From the NCBI GenBank assembly GCA_028289325.1, contig JANQQN010000278.1, positions 1 through 64,000 of the forward strand: DNA of 64,000 nucleotides. The letters run 5' to 3'. The notes beneath the pieces are model-generated. The model was not told the DNA's origin, did no database searches, and worked only from the letters and a program-made list of their open reading frames with translations. This document shows positions 30,157-39,845 of the stretch, one piece after another; position 1 is the first letter of the stretch; each line of letters starts with the position of its first letter. Position numbers and translations under genes: made by a program. This DNA is from Myxococcota bacterium. GTDB taxonomy: Bacteria > Myxococcota > Kuafuiibacteriia > Kuafuiibacteriales > Kuafuiibacteriaceae.

Positions 30157-31334
30157 AGGAGTCGCAATGTGTGGGCGGCCTGCGCCAAGCGTTCAACCGC
30201 CGTCTTTAGAACCGGCTCGCTGTGAGCCGCGTTGATCTTCAGCTGGATACGCGCCGCGTTCTCCGGCACGACGGGATAGCACATACCCTGAACATAAACG
30301 CCTTGCTCGCTGAGGGCGTTCACCATTCGTTGAAGCGTAACCGCATCGCCGACGACCACCGTCAGGATCGCGTGCTCGCCTCCGTGAACTTCGAATCCCC
30401 GCTCTTGCAGCGCTTGTTTCAGCGCCCGCACATTCGCCAATATCTTGTCCGCCGGCGCTTCACCGCGGGCCACCAGGGTCAGTGCGGCCGACGCGGCGCC
30501 GGCGTCGGCGGGGGTCAGCGCGCCGGAGAAGAGGTAGGGGGTCGACTTTTGGCGGAGCCAGGCCACGATCTCTTTGCGCCCGGCGACGTATCCGCCGCCG
30601 CCGCCGCCCAGCACGTCGACGAAACCGCCGGTCACCGCGTGCACCCGCCCCTCGACGCCGGCGAGATCGAGGCCGCCGGCCTGGCGTTTGCCCAAGACGC
30701 CGACCCCGAGGGCGTCGTGAACCACGACCAACGCGTCATAACGTTCGGCGAGGTCGCAAATGTCGCGTAGGGGCGCAATGTTACCGCTGAGCGGAAAGAC
30801 GCCGTCGGTGACCACCAGCCGAAAGCGCGCCGTGCGCGAGCGCTTGAGGCGATCCTCCAGGCTCTCGAGGTCTTCGCTGCGATAGGCGAGCGTGCGGGCG
30901 CCGCACAGCCGGATACCTTCGGCCACGCTCGGATGAATCGCGGCGTCGACGAGGACGTAGTCTCGGGCGTCGAACAAGGCATCGAACAACCCGACGTTGG
31001 CCAGGTAGCCGCTACCGAACACGATCGCCTGCGGCACCCCGATGAATCCGGCGAGCTGCGCTTCGAGGTCGTGGTGCAGCTCGAGGGTTCCACCGAAGGC
31101 GCGGGGCGCGGGCAGGCCGTGTCCGTGGGCCCGGATAGCCGCGATCGCCGCCTCGGTCACTTCCGCCCGTTGGCCGAGACCGATGTAATCGCCGGCGGTG
31201 AACGCGATCGTGGCCGCTCCCGGTTCGTCATCGGCGTCGAGGTCGGCGGCGGCGGCGACCTCGGCCTTGTACAGGCCGGCCTGCCGCAGCTTCGTGGTTT
31301 CGCTGGAGAGATGGCGCAGCAGCGATCGGGTCAT
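30153..31334 (-). CDS. Alpha-oxoamine synthase (KBL/AONS-like) homolog lacking PLP lysine
   Basis: Homologous to glycine C-acetyltransferase along its length, but ITGTLGKALGGASGGY region reads VTGGFVDVLGGGGGGY. Confidence 0.85.
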   Translation of the reverse strand: MTRSLLRHLSSETTKLRQAGLYKAEVAAAADLDADDEPGAATIAFTAGDYIGLGQRAEVTEAAIAAIRAHGHGLPAPRAFGGTLELHHDLEAQLAGFIGVPQAIVFGSGYLANVGLFDALFDARDYVLVDAAIHPSVAEGIRLCGARTLAYRSEDLESLEDRLKRSRTARFRLVVTDGVFPLSGNIAPLRDICDLAERYDALVVVHDALGVGVLGKRQAGGLDLAGVEGRVHAVTGGFVDVLGGGGGGYVAGRKEIVAWLRQKSTPYLFSGALTPADAGAASAALTLVARGEAPADKILANVRALKQALQERGFEVHGGEHAILTVVVGDAVTLQRMVNALSEQGVYVQGMCYPVVPENAARIQLKINAAHSEPVLKTAVERLAQAAHTLRLL

Positions 31335-31957
31335 GGGGTTTCGGTCTCCTCGCCGCGGCTGGTACCGATGAACCACACCACCGCCGCCACGCAATGGGAC
31401 CACGACAGGCGCCGACGTCGCCCGGCGACGTCGAGGCAGTACGTGTCGATGGCTTGGGCCAACACTTCGGGGGGGGCCCCGACGGCGAGTGAGGCGTCGA
31501 GGTAGAGCCCGGTCACCAGTCTCGCGTAGCGGCGCCGGAGTTCGGCCAGCAGCTCCGTTCGGTAGTTTCGGTGCTCGTTCATGATCCGGTAGCGGACGGA
31601 CCGCGGCAAAAAGCGGGGCTCGCTGAATCGATTGGCGACGATCACGTCGGACACGAGCCGGCACCGCCGTCGGGCTGGCCCCCGACGCTGGCGGCAGTTT
31701 CGGCGAGCGGCTTCGAGCAGGCAGCCGATCTTCAGGCTCCGAAGCGGGGCTTGGCACTGGTTGCGCTCCACCGCGTACAGATAGTTGTAGGTGTCGGCTC
31801 GCTCTCGAGCATCGATGCTCTTTAAAGCCTCGAGCGTGGCTTGGATGGTTTGGCGACGCTGGTGGTCGGGCGTGGCCGGCGAACCGAGCGCCGCGGGTTC
31901 GGTCCCCGCGGCCAGGCCGAGAAGGCCCACAAGCCCCAGCGTCGCCGAGGTACTCAC
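31331..31957 (-). CDS. Secreted/anchored hypothetical protein
   Basis: GTG start at 31957, VSTSATLGLVGLLGLAAGTEPA...; ATGA overlaps with both neighbours. Confidence 0.65.
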   Translation of the reverse strand: MSTSATLGLVGLLGLAAGTEPAALGSPATPDHQRRQTIQATLEALKSIDARERADTYNYLYAVERNQCQAPLRSLKIGCLLEAARRNCRQRRGPARRRCRLVSDVIVANRFSEPRFLPRSVRYRIMNEHRNYRTELLAELRRRYARLVTGLYLDASLAVGAPPEVLAQAIDTYCLDVAGRRRRLSWSHCVAAVVWFIGTSRGEETETP

Positions 31958-33561
31958 AGGCGGCTCCGCGCGTGGCGATAGTGTCGCCGGAAGGCCTCGA
32001 CGAAGTTCGTCAAGTGCACGTGGTACGGATATACGGCCAGCAAATCCGGGCGATCGTCGATCCACGGGTGGCCGAGGAAGATGTCCGTCTCCCGCAGCAG
32101 CTCGAGCTTGGTGAGCAGGCTCGTGGGCCGGGCGAATCGCTGCGCGGCGGCGCGACCGGCGTCGGCTTCCACCAACGACTGCTTGCTCTGAAGCTTGCCG
32201 TACCTGAACCCGGGCGCGAGGAGTCGGGCGAGGTGATCGAACACCTGGATCTGACCGCGGACGTTGGCCGAGAAAGGCGTGACGGTCACCGATCGAATCC
32301 CGAGCGCATGGCCGGCTACCGTCGCCGTGCGGCTTCTGAGCGCCGACGGTGTGGGGCCGAGCATCAGGCACTGAAAGCTGATGACCCGGGATACGTCCGG
32401 CGGCGCGGGCGCGCTGGGTGTCCGCCCGTCATCCTTGGCCAAACCGGCGGACAGCTTCGCGCGGCGGTGGCGCCCCAGCCCCGCCCTCACCTCGCCGAGG
32501 ACCCTGCGGGTCGCGAGGTAGCCGTCCGGATCGTTCAGCATTCGTTCGCAGGAGTCAGCGGCGGAGTTCCAATGGATCGTGTGCTCTCGGCATGACGCGA
32601 CCACGGTCGGATACGCGGGGTTGAACAACAGCTGACCCATCGCGTGCTCGACGATGAGGCTGGAGGCGAGGGGATCGTCTTCGATATCGGTGAGCAGCGG
32701 GGGCATTCGCGCCGTGCGCGCGTCGCAGGCCGCGGCGTCCAGCGCTTCCACGACCCGGGGCACGATCCCCGACCGAGGGGCGGGGAGGTTCGTGAACAGA
32801 TGGTGCGACGCGCGAGGCGTGCGGGCGACCGGGTCGCGCCGGGCAAGCAGGAGAGCGCCCAGGTGATCGCGACGTTCTTCGACCTTGGCCAGCGAAGACC
32901 GGACCTCGTCGATCACGTCCGGCACCAAGGCCGGCCGACGAGACTGCAGCAGCCGCCACGCGTAGTGGAGGTACGGCTCATCGAGCTGCCGGCGATCGCA
33001 TACGGCGGTGATCTCGGTGCGTTCCTGCGGCGCGCAGGGGCCGAGATCGCTCGCGTATCCTAGCTGGTAGGCTCGCCGAAGCAGCCCGCAGCCCGCGAGG
33101 CGGGGGTCTTCGGCTTTCGGGGGAGGGGCTTCGAGGCAGTACTGCAGGCCCGAAGGCTCGAACGCTTTCGACACCGACGTCAGCTGAGCCACGCCGCGGT
33201 TGTCGATGGTCAGCAAACCAACCTGCAAGAAGATCGCGATGTAGGCGGCCATGAGCCCCGCGCTTCGGGTCCGACGGACCCGAGCCGATCGACGCCGAGG
33301 CAGATGGCCGAAGGGATCCGTGCGCTCCACCCGAGGACTGCCGCCGGGGCCAATTCGGAGGTGGTGCTCGCTGGCTTGCCCCAGGCGACCGAGGTGAAAG
33401 ACCGCGCTCGCGGCCAGCACGGAGAAGATGCCGATCGTGAAGCCCGCCCAGATGTCGAGCTGAGCGAGATAGTCGCCCCGCAGTCGCCCCAGCATCGTGG
33501 TGCCCACCGCGCACGCCGCGAGCAGGGTCAACGCGGTTATCGTCTTCGCCCCGATCCGCAA
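31954..33561 (-). CDS. Hypothetical membrane protein
   Basis: MRIGAKTITALTLLAACAVG..., N-terminal TM helices, long frame in tight gene packing. Confidence 0.7.
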   Translation of the reverse strand: MRIGAKTITALTLLAACAVGTTMLGRLRGDYLAQLDIWAGFTIGIFSVLAASAVFHLGRLGQASEHHLRIGPGGSPRVERTDPFGHLPRRRSARVRRTRSAGLMAAYIAIFLQVGLLTIDNRGVAQLTSVSKAFEPSGLQYCLEAPPPKAEDPRLAGCGLLRRAYQLGYASDLGPCAPQERTEITAVCDRRQLDEPYLHYAWRLLQSRRPALVPDVIDEVRSSLAKVEERRDHLGALLLARRDPVARTPRASHHLFTNLPAPRSGIVPRVVEALDAAACDARTARMPPLLTDIEDDPLASSLIVEHAMGQLLFNPAYPTVVASCREHTIHWNSAADSCERMLNDPDGYLATRRVLGEVRAGLGRHRRAKLSAGLAKDDGRTPSAPAPPDVSRVISFQCLMLGPTPSALRSRTATVAGHALGIRSVTVTPFSANVRGQIQVFDHLARLLAPGFRYGKLQSKQSLVEADAGRAAAQRFARPTSLLTKLELLRETDIFLGHPWIDDRPDLLAVYPYHVHLTNFVEAFRRHYRHARSRL

Positions 33562-33567
33562 TTCAGC

Positions 33568-34173
33568 TTACTCCTCGTCGACCGCCTTCACGCTGACGAT
33601 CTTGTCATCGATGGTGATCCGCCGGTTGCGCGACTTGGCTTCCCGAAGCGCGGCGGCCTGGGCGCGGGTGATGTCTCCCTGGAATATCGGCGTCTCCTGA
33701 GCTGGAGAGTTGTCGGCGTGGGTGCACAACACGACGTGGTCGGTGATCTCGGGACCGTAGGATTCGATCTCCCTGAACACCGCGAACGCCCGCCGATAGC
33801 CCAGGGCGAGGTTACGGATCTTGTCTCCGTCGCTGTCGGTGTGGCCGTGGATGACCAGAAGGCGTCGATTGAGCCCGCCGAGGTCGAAGTTGAGCACTTC
33901 GCCCGAGTCGTCCTCGAATAGCTTACGAAAGACGTCGTGTCCCTCGGGGGTGAGATTGGACTTGCCCGACGGGAACAGAACGTCACCGGGCAGGCTAACG
34001 GTTCGCGTCGTCTCCTCACCCGTGGCGCGGGCCGCGCTCTCGTCGCGGCCCTTGTTGATCGACCACAGGATGACGAAGAACACCATCACGATGGTGATCA
34101 GGTCCATGTAGATGATCTGCCAGACCTCGGACTTCTTCCGCGGGATCCGCGGCAAAACGTATACCCGCCTCAC
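33568..34173 (-). CDS. MotB/OmpA-like protein
   Basis: WQIIYMDLITIVMVFFVILWS (MotB-like TM with Asp) and LLVIHGHTDSDGDKIRNLALGYRRA (OmpA-like). Confidence 0.82.
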   Translation of the reverse strand: MRRVYVLPRIPRKKSEVWQIIYMDLITIVMVFFVILWSINKGRDESAARATGEETTRTVSLPGDVLFPSGKSNLTPEGHDVFRKLFEDDSGEVLNFDLGGLNRRLLVIHGHTDSDGDKIRNLALGYRRAFAVFREIESYGPEITDHVVLCTHADNSPAQETPIFQGDITRAQAAALREAKSRNRRITIDDKIVSVKAVDEE

Positions 34174-35027
34174 GAGCCGACCCGCACTTTCGCTTTCGTC
34201 TCGACCAACACTTCGAGCGCTCGACAGAAGGTTTCGAAGTCGTAATCCAGCGCCTTGAGACGCTGGTCGAACCGAGAGGCGATGATCTTGTATACCGACG
34301 AGAACACCGCACCGTACAGCGTCGTCTTGAGCGCGAGCGCGAGTTGGGGAGAGACGAACTCGATGGTGACGTCGGCGCTGAGGCTGTCGAACATGCCGAT
34401 GAGCCCGATGATGGTGCCGATGAGCCCGAACAAAGGCATCGCGCCGGCGACGAATTCAAGGTGGGCGCTCGAGTAGTCGTACAGCTCGTGGCACTCGGCG
34501 TAATACGCGTGGGCGATGTACTGCAGGTATTCGGAGGGCTCAGGCTGTCGATCGAGGACGGCGGCGATGTCTCGCGACAGCGGGTTGTCGGGAAGCTTGA
34601 CCGTGACGCCGGGTTTGACCGGGCCCAAGGTCACCGTTCCCGTGGCGTCGGGACGGATCTGTAGGAACCGCTGGAGGGGGACCAGGGTCTCCTGCAGGTA
34701 CGCGGCCTGTTGAATGACGTGTTTGCTCGAGAAGAACACGGTCACCGACGACAGGAACAGCTTCACCAGCTCCGCTCCCGTCACGTAGACCAGGAGCGCG
34801 AACGACACCATCAACATCGAGATGAAGTAGCTCTCGGTGACGAAGAAGATGGCGGCCGCCACGAACAGGAGGCCGCATCCCAGCAGCCCGAACACGCCGG
34901 CGCCCGCCGCCGCTTTGTTGATGGCCAGGCGGGACCGATTGACGGTGTCGAAGAAGAGCCGGTCGTCGTCTTCGACGCCGGACCCGGCCGACGGGGGCCT
35001 AGTCGTGGGATTGTTGTTTTCGGTCAT
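34170..35027 (-). CDS. MotA/TolQ/ExbB-type proton channel protein
   Basis: FVAGAMPLFGLIGTIIGLIGMFDSLSADV...SPQLALALKTTLYGAVFS. Confidence 0.82.
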   Translation of the reverse strand: MTENNNPTTRPPSAGSGVEDDDRLFFDTVNRSRLAINKAAAGAGVFGLLGCGLLFVAAAIFFVTESYFISMLMVSFALLVYVTGAELVKLFLSSVTVFFSSKHVIQQAAYLQETLVPLQRFLQIRPDATGTVTLGPVKPGVTVKLPDNPLSRDIAAVLDRQPEPSEYLQYIAHAYYAECHELYDYSSAHLEFVAGAMPLFGLIGTIIGLIGMFDSLSADVTIEFVSPQLALALKTTLYGAVFSSVYKIIASRFDQRLKALDYDFETFCRALEVLVETKAKVRVGS

Positions 35028-37419
35028 GGGACGAAGATCCTTCGGCCGGCGGCACGTCATCTCGCCGGTCCGGACGATGGCCGCGCGCCTGCTGCGCCAA
35101 ACGCTCGACGTAGATCGGGTGATACTGGACGGCCCGGTGTACCGAGAGCCCGAGGGCGCTCAGCACGACGAGGGTCACCGCGGCCGTCCGGAGCCATCGG
35201 GCCCGGCGTTCGTAGCGGTCCACCAGCGGTTCGAGGAAGAAGCGAGATAGCCACACGACTCGTTTGAAGAACGAGGCGCGGTCACGTGGGGGCGGGACAT
35301 CATCGTCGAGTCGGGCGCGGACATCTTTGAGAATCGCGGACGACGTCGACTCCAGCTCGTCGATTCCGGCCCGGACGGTCAAGGGATCTTCGCGTCCCGT
35401 CGCCCGATACCACAGATACTGAAGATGATGATGGCGACCGTAGTGCAGGGCCGCGAAGGCGTCGGCGATGATCACCGGTGCGCGGCCCACGGCTGCGCTG
35501 GCCCCGGCTCGGACCGCCCGGTACACCGCGTGGCTCCAGCGCCCGGTTCGCGCTGCGGCCATGTCCACCGCGAGCGTAAACGTTTGCAGCTGGCTATCGC
35601 GGCGGACGATCTGACCCACGGCGTACGCAAGGCCGCCGAAGAGAAAGTCCTTGTCGGTGGGATCGGTATCGTCGTGGTCGTCGTCGGGGTCCGGTGCAAA
35701 CCACTGGTAGTGCTCCGATAACAGCGCTCGCACGACCTCCAGGTCTTCGATGGTATCCGCGATCAACGGCACCCTTTCGCCCGGCTCTGGACGGACATAG
35801 CCGAGCAGGGTCGCGGCCTGGCCGAGCTGCTTTCGGTGGTGGCCGGTGGCCGAGGTCAGCGGTTCGCGCCGAAACAAGGGTATCCGGTTCGCGCTCACGG
35901 CTCGTCGGGCGTTGCGAATCCGGGTTCGGCCAAAGGACGATGGACCCAACACCCCCTCGGACCAGTCCGCCGGTGCGACGTCTTCGTCGACCCGTCGGTC
36001 ATTCAAAGCGCCGATGGCCAGGCCAAGCACGCGCTCATCGATCACCACTCGGGCGGGCGTCGTTCCGCCGCCGTAGCAGTGCAGGCCTTCCCGGCGGCCG
36101 GGAAGAAAGATGATCGCATCGAGACGCTCGGGTTCGAGCGCCCAGCCCGTCCGGCGGAGGTATCCCGCGAAGTATCTCGAGATCTCCGGGTGCCACGGGT
36201 TGTCGGGGCTCGCGGAGCCGACGACCAACGCCCGGTCGAGGTACACGGCGAGCGCCCGCGTCCAGCTCGAGAGCCAAAGACGCGCGCCGAGACCCACCGC
36301 GGGGACCATCACGATGAATCGGGTCGACGCCGACCAGGTCCTGCCGTCGGTGGCGACCGAGATGGCGAGGGCAAAGGGTAGGTAATACGCGGCCAAGGTC
36401 ACGATCCGGGTCGCACATACGAACAACCACGCCCGGATCAGTCGAAATACGTCGCGGTGGGCCACACGGTCGAGTCCGGGCAGCGCCGGGAACAGCAGGC
36501 CGACGTTGCTGATCAAGAACGCGCCCCACGCGGCGCCGCCCAGCAGTCCGACCGCCCAATGCCGGTCTTCGAGGGCCCCGAAGCTCAACGGCACGACGGG
36601 CGGAATCAGCTCCGCTTCGCGGGCGGCAACGAGGGCGAGGGCGCCGATGAGCGCCGACGTGGAGAGCCACGTCGACGGCCACCGTGTCGCGTGTAGCGGC
36701 TGTCCTGTGGCGGCCAGTCTTCGCGCCGCGATCAGGGGGATGAAGAAGAAGACGGCCGCCGCCGCCAACAGCGCGGCCAGGTCGCGGACCTTTGCTTCTG
36801 CCCCCGTGGGCTGAACGGTCGTGACTATTGCCGCGGGATCGGGGGCCGGGATCGCGGTCGACGGCTCGGCCCGTCCGATCCGGGTCCGATACGGCTTCTG
36901 ATCCAGCAGCCCGCCGGGCGTGAGCACGGGAGCGAAGGCCTTGAGCAGGCGCTGGCGGAGCCCGAGCAGTCCGCCCGCGCCCTGCAGGGCGATCGCGCCT
37001 TCGGCGACCTGGGACGGGGTCCACGTCTCGTACAGCGCGTACCGCAGCGCGGTGGCGTCGGCGTTGGCAACGAAGACAACATCGACGCCCAAGCGCCCAT
37101 AGCGGCGAACCCGGCACGCGGGATCGGGACCGCAGTCATCGGACGCCGAATCGTCTCGGTGGTAGATGCGGAGGCGCACGTAGGTCGCTAGCTCCCGGGC
37201 CAGGTGTTCGTTGAGGGCCGCGGCGAGCCAGGCTGGCGCACCGTTTGCGGCGCGAACGTCGACGACCACCGTGCCCGGCGAACGCGCGGGTGGTTGCGGC
37301 TTCGCGGGCGCGGCCCACGCCACCGCGACGCCCAAGACGGCGGCGGCCGCCGCACGAGGGGCGACCCACCTAGGGGCGGAGTGGATGGCGCGCAGACCCG
37401 CTTCGACGGTGTGCGGCAC
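34999..37419 (-). CDS. Large multi-TM protein of unknown function
   Basis: 806-aa frame with signal/TM N-term, periplasmic-like domain and several TM helices; overlaps downstream gene by 29 bp. Confidence 0.7.
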   Translation of the reverse strand: MPHTVEAGLRAIHSAPRWVAPRAAAAAVLGVAVAWAAPAKPQPPARSPGTVVVDVRAANGAPAWLAAALNEHLARELATYVRLRIYHRDDSASDDCGPDPACRVRRYGRLGVDVVFVANADATALRYALYETWTPSQVAEGAIALQGAGGLLGLRQRLLKAFAPVLTPGGLLDQKPYRTRIGRAEPSTAIPAPDPAAIVTTVQPTGAEAKVRDLAALLAAAAVFFFIPLIAARRLAATGQPLHATRWPSTWLSTSALIGALALVAAREAELIPPVVPLSFGALEDRHWAVGLLGGAAWGAFLISNVGLLFPALPGLDRVAHRDVFRLIRAWLFVCATRIVTLAAYYLPFALAISVATDGRTWSASTRFIVMVPAVGLGARLWLSSWTRALAVYLDRALVVGSASPDNPWHPEISRYFAGYLRRTGWALEPERLDAIIFLPGRREGLHCYGGGTTPARVVIDERVLGLAIGALNDRRVDEDVAPADWSEGVLGPSSFGRTRIRNARRAVSANRIPLFRREPLTSATGHHRKQLGQAATLLGYVRPEPGERVPLIADTIEDLEVVRALLSEHYQWFAPDPDDDHDDTDPTDKDFLFGGLAYAVGQIVRRDSQLQTFTLAVDMAAARTGRWSHAVYRAVRAGASAAVGRAPVIIADAFAALHYGRHHHLQYLWYRATGREDPLTVRAGIDELESTSSAILKDVRARLDDDVPPPRDRASFFKRVVWLSRFFLEPLVDRYERRARWLRTAAVTLVVLSALGLSVHRAVQYHPIYVERLAQQARGHRPDRRDDVPPAEGSSSHDRKQQSHD

Positions 37420-37489
37420 GGCACACCGAGTGGAGCCAATCCATCACGCGGAGTCAAAAGGAGAGACGGTGGATCGCTCTCGGGCGGGG

Positions 37490-39703
37490 TCAGTTCGCCT
37501 CGCCGGGATTCGTTTCGATCTTCTCCCAGTAGATGACGTAGACATCCTGAGCGACCGGTGCTGTCGACGTGGTGACGAAGCCGATCTCCTGCTTGCCGGA
37601 CCTTCGAACCATCTTGTCGAGCCACACCAGCGGGCGTCGGTCGCGATCCCTCGCCGTTGGCCGGCCGTTCTCGATGAGGACGCCATCCAGAGCCCCCTTG
37701 GCCTTGGGAATGGCCACGAACGTGTACATGCCGGGCCGGCTGATCTCGACGGTGGTCGGCAACACGTAGTGTTGGTTCACGAAGTTGAACTTGTCGACGT
37801 CGGTTCGTTTCGACAGGTAGACCGGCCTTCGCGTCGAGTTCCACTCGAAGTCTCGACTCTGTTCGAGCAGCTTCACGAACACCGACGCTGCGTCGGCGGG
37901 CCACCGTTCGACCGCGAGGGCGCTGGGTACGCTCTTCTTATCGCCGTAGGCCGCACTCTGCACGGTCACGTCGACGCTGAGGGTGCTGGTGCCGGTCGCG
38001 AAGACCATGACGTAGGGCAGCCCGGTCGTGAACGGGAGGGGCATGGCCACCGGGGTCATCGGTTCACCTTCGGCCGGGTTGGCGCGCATCGATACGCCGA
38101 GCAGGGGCGCTTGTAGCCGGATGAGGTACAGTCCGGAGCGAGGCAGCAACACGGAGAAGTTCCGGGTCGCGACCCCGAACGGGTCTTCACCGAGGTTGAT
38201 GACGCCGGTGAGCACGTCGCTGTCGTCGGGCGCGGGATGGCCGGTCATCGACGCGAGGGCGGTCCGTATCGCCGTCGCGGATACCTCGGGCGCGGATTCG
38301 AACTGAGCGAGTTGAGCTCTCCACTCTTCTTCGTACTGCACCGCCCGCTTGCCCTTCGGGTCTTCGAGCATCGCGTGAAGAAAGTCGAGGCGCTGCCCGA
38401 AGTTGATATCGGCGGCGTTCACCGTTCGTCGCCCGCCGGCGAAGATGAAGTTGCCGGAGCTAATGAGGCCGATGACCTTGCCCGAGCTGGCGATGATCGG
38501 ACTCCCGCTCGCGCCGCCGGTGATCGGTAGGCCGTGATGGATCAGTCGGTTGCCCGACGGTTGGTTGATCATGAAGAAGTTGGTGAGCCGAATGATCTCG
38601 TCCTGTTGAACGACCGGCGACGGTTGGCGCAGAGCGCCCGGGAGGAGCATCTCGCTCGGATAACCCGCGAACGCGACCCGAATGCCCGGGCGCAGGGTCT
38701 CGAGCTCGTCCATCGTGGCCAGCGGCAGCGGGGCAGCCAAGCGCTCCGGTCGCTCGACCTTCATCACCGCCACGTCGGCGGGGGTCGCTGTGCGCATGAG
38801 ATCGAGCCGGCCGCTCTGCCGCTGCACGGGCAGATATTCGTTCCAGAGCTTGATGAACTGCTTGAAGCCGGGGTGAAGATCGACCGACGTCACTCGATGA
38901 CTGGCGTGAGGCGGGACCGACGACCGGACCCACAGCGACTCGCCCGTCTTCAGCCGATTGAAGGCATCGGCGACGTGGGCGTTGGTGGCCAGCATGCCGC
39001 GCTCGGTGACCCACGCCGTTCCTTGGGCCTGCTCGCCCCCCAGTCGGTCGGCCTTGACGACGAGGTACACCGAGCGGCTCACTTGATCGAGAACGTCGGC
39101 GGGGATGGTATCGACCTGCTCGTTCAGGAAGCTGAGCGTCTTGGAGAGGCTGTCGACGTTTTGGCTCACGCCCTCCAGGCCGCGGCGGGACTCGTCCACG
39201 GACGTCTTGACGTCCTGGAGGCGCGACTGCGTGAACAGCACCATCCCCGCCACCGCGGCCACCACGACCAGCGCCGCGGTGAGCAGGCGCTGATTGCGAC
39301 GGCTCAGATCCGCGGACTGCAGATTCTGGCGGCCGATCTTCTTCGGCGCCGGCCGAGTGTCGATCACCTCCAGCCGCAGACGAAGGCGCTTGCCGAGCCG
39401 GATGTCGTGGGCGCCGTTCAATTCCATGTCTTCGATCGGCCGGCGCCCGTCGACTTCGACGTACAGATCCGTGTTCAGGTCGACCTGGTACCGGCCCAGA
39501 CTTCGTCTGAACCCGATATGTTCGGCGCCGATGCCGTCGGCGAGAGACGACTCGGGCAACACGATCTGGCAGGCGACCGGATCTCGACCCACCACGATGT
39601 ATCGGACGCTGCTGTCGAAGAAGTACTCTTTGTCGCCGGTCGCCGTTTCTCCATCGACGACGGTCACCTTGACCCCACTGACCCCACTGACCCCGTTTGC
39701 CAC
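37490..39703 (-). CDS. FHA-like domain / TM / trypsin-like serine protease
   Basis: GTG start with AAAGGAG SD; FHA-like RYIVVGRDPVACQIVLPESSLADGIGAEHIGFRRSLGRYQV; TM; GTAWVTERGMLATNAHVAD (His), ADVAVMKVE (Asp), GGASGSPI (Ser). Confidence 0.83.
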   Translation of the reverse strand: MANGVSGVSGVKVTVVDGETATGDKEYFFDSSVRYIVVGRDPVACQIVLPESSLADGIGAEHIGFRRSLGRYQVDLNTDLYVEVDGRRPIEDMELNGAHDIRLGKRLRLRLEVIDTRPAPKKIGRQNLQSADLSRRNQRLLTAALVVVAAVAGMVLFTQSRLQDVKTSVDESRRGLEGVSQNVDSLSKTLSFLNEQVDTIPADVLDQVSRSVYLVVKADRLGGEQAQGTAWVTERGMLATNAHVADAFNRLKTGESLWVRSSVPPHASHRVTSVDLHPGFKQFIKLWNEYLPVQRQSGRLDLMRTATPADVAVMKVERPERLAAPLPLATMDELETLRPGIRVAFAGYPSEMLLPGALRQPSPVVQQDEIIRLTNFFMINQPSGNRLIHHGLPITGGASGSPIIASSGKVIGLISSGNFIFAGGRRTVNAADINFGQRLDFLHAMLEDPKGKRAVQYEEEWRAQLAQFESAPEVSATAIRTALASMTGHPAPDDSDVLTGVINLGEDPFGVATRNFSVLLPRSGLYLIRLQAPLLGVSMRANPAEGEPMTPVAMPLPFTTGLPYVMVFATGTSTLSVDVTVQSAAYGDKKSVPSALAVERWPADAASVFVKLLEQSRDFEWNSTRRPVYLSKRTDVDKFNFVNQHYVLPTTVEISRPGMYTFVAIPKAKGALDGVLIENGRPTARDRDRRPLVWLDKMVRRSGKQEIGFVTTSTAPVAQDVYVIYWEKIETNPGEAN

Positions 39704-39845
39704 GTCGAACTCCTTTCCGCGCGGCCCGACCCCGGCGGGGTGCTTGCCGACGCGCGGGACAGTAGCATGGGCGGCCGGCTGCGCATCAGGGGCCAGGCCG
39801 CGGGGCGGGCGCGGACAGGGGAGCCCGACCGCTCCCGCCCCCCGG

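Noticed and set aside
39669-39695. Short tandem repeat TGACCCCAC in the protease start region
   Set aside because: Only about 2.5 copies of a 9-mer encoding GVSGVSGV just after the GTG start; coding microrepeat, too short to call an element.
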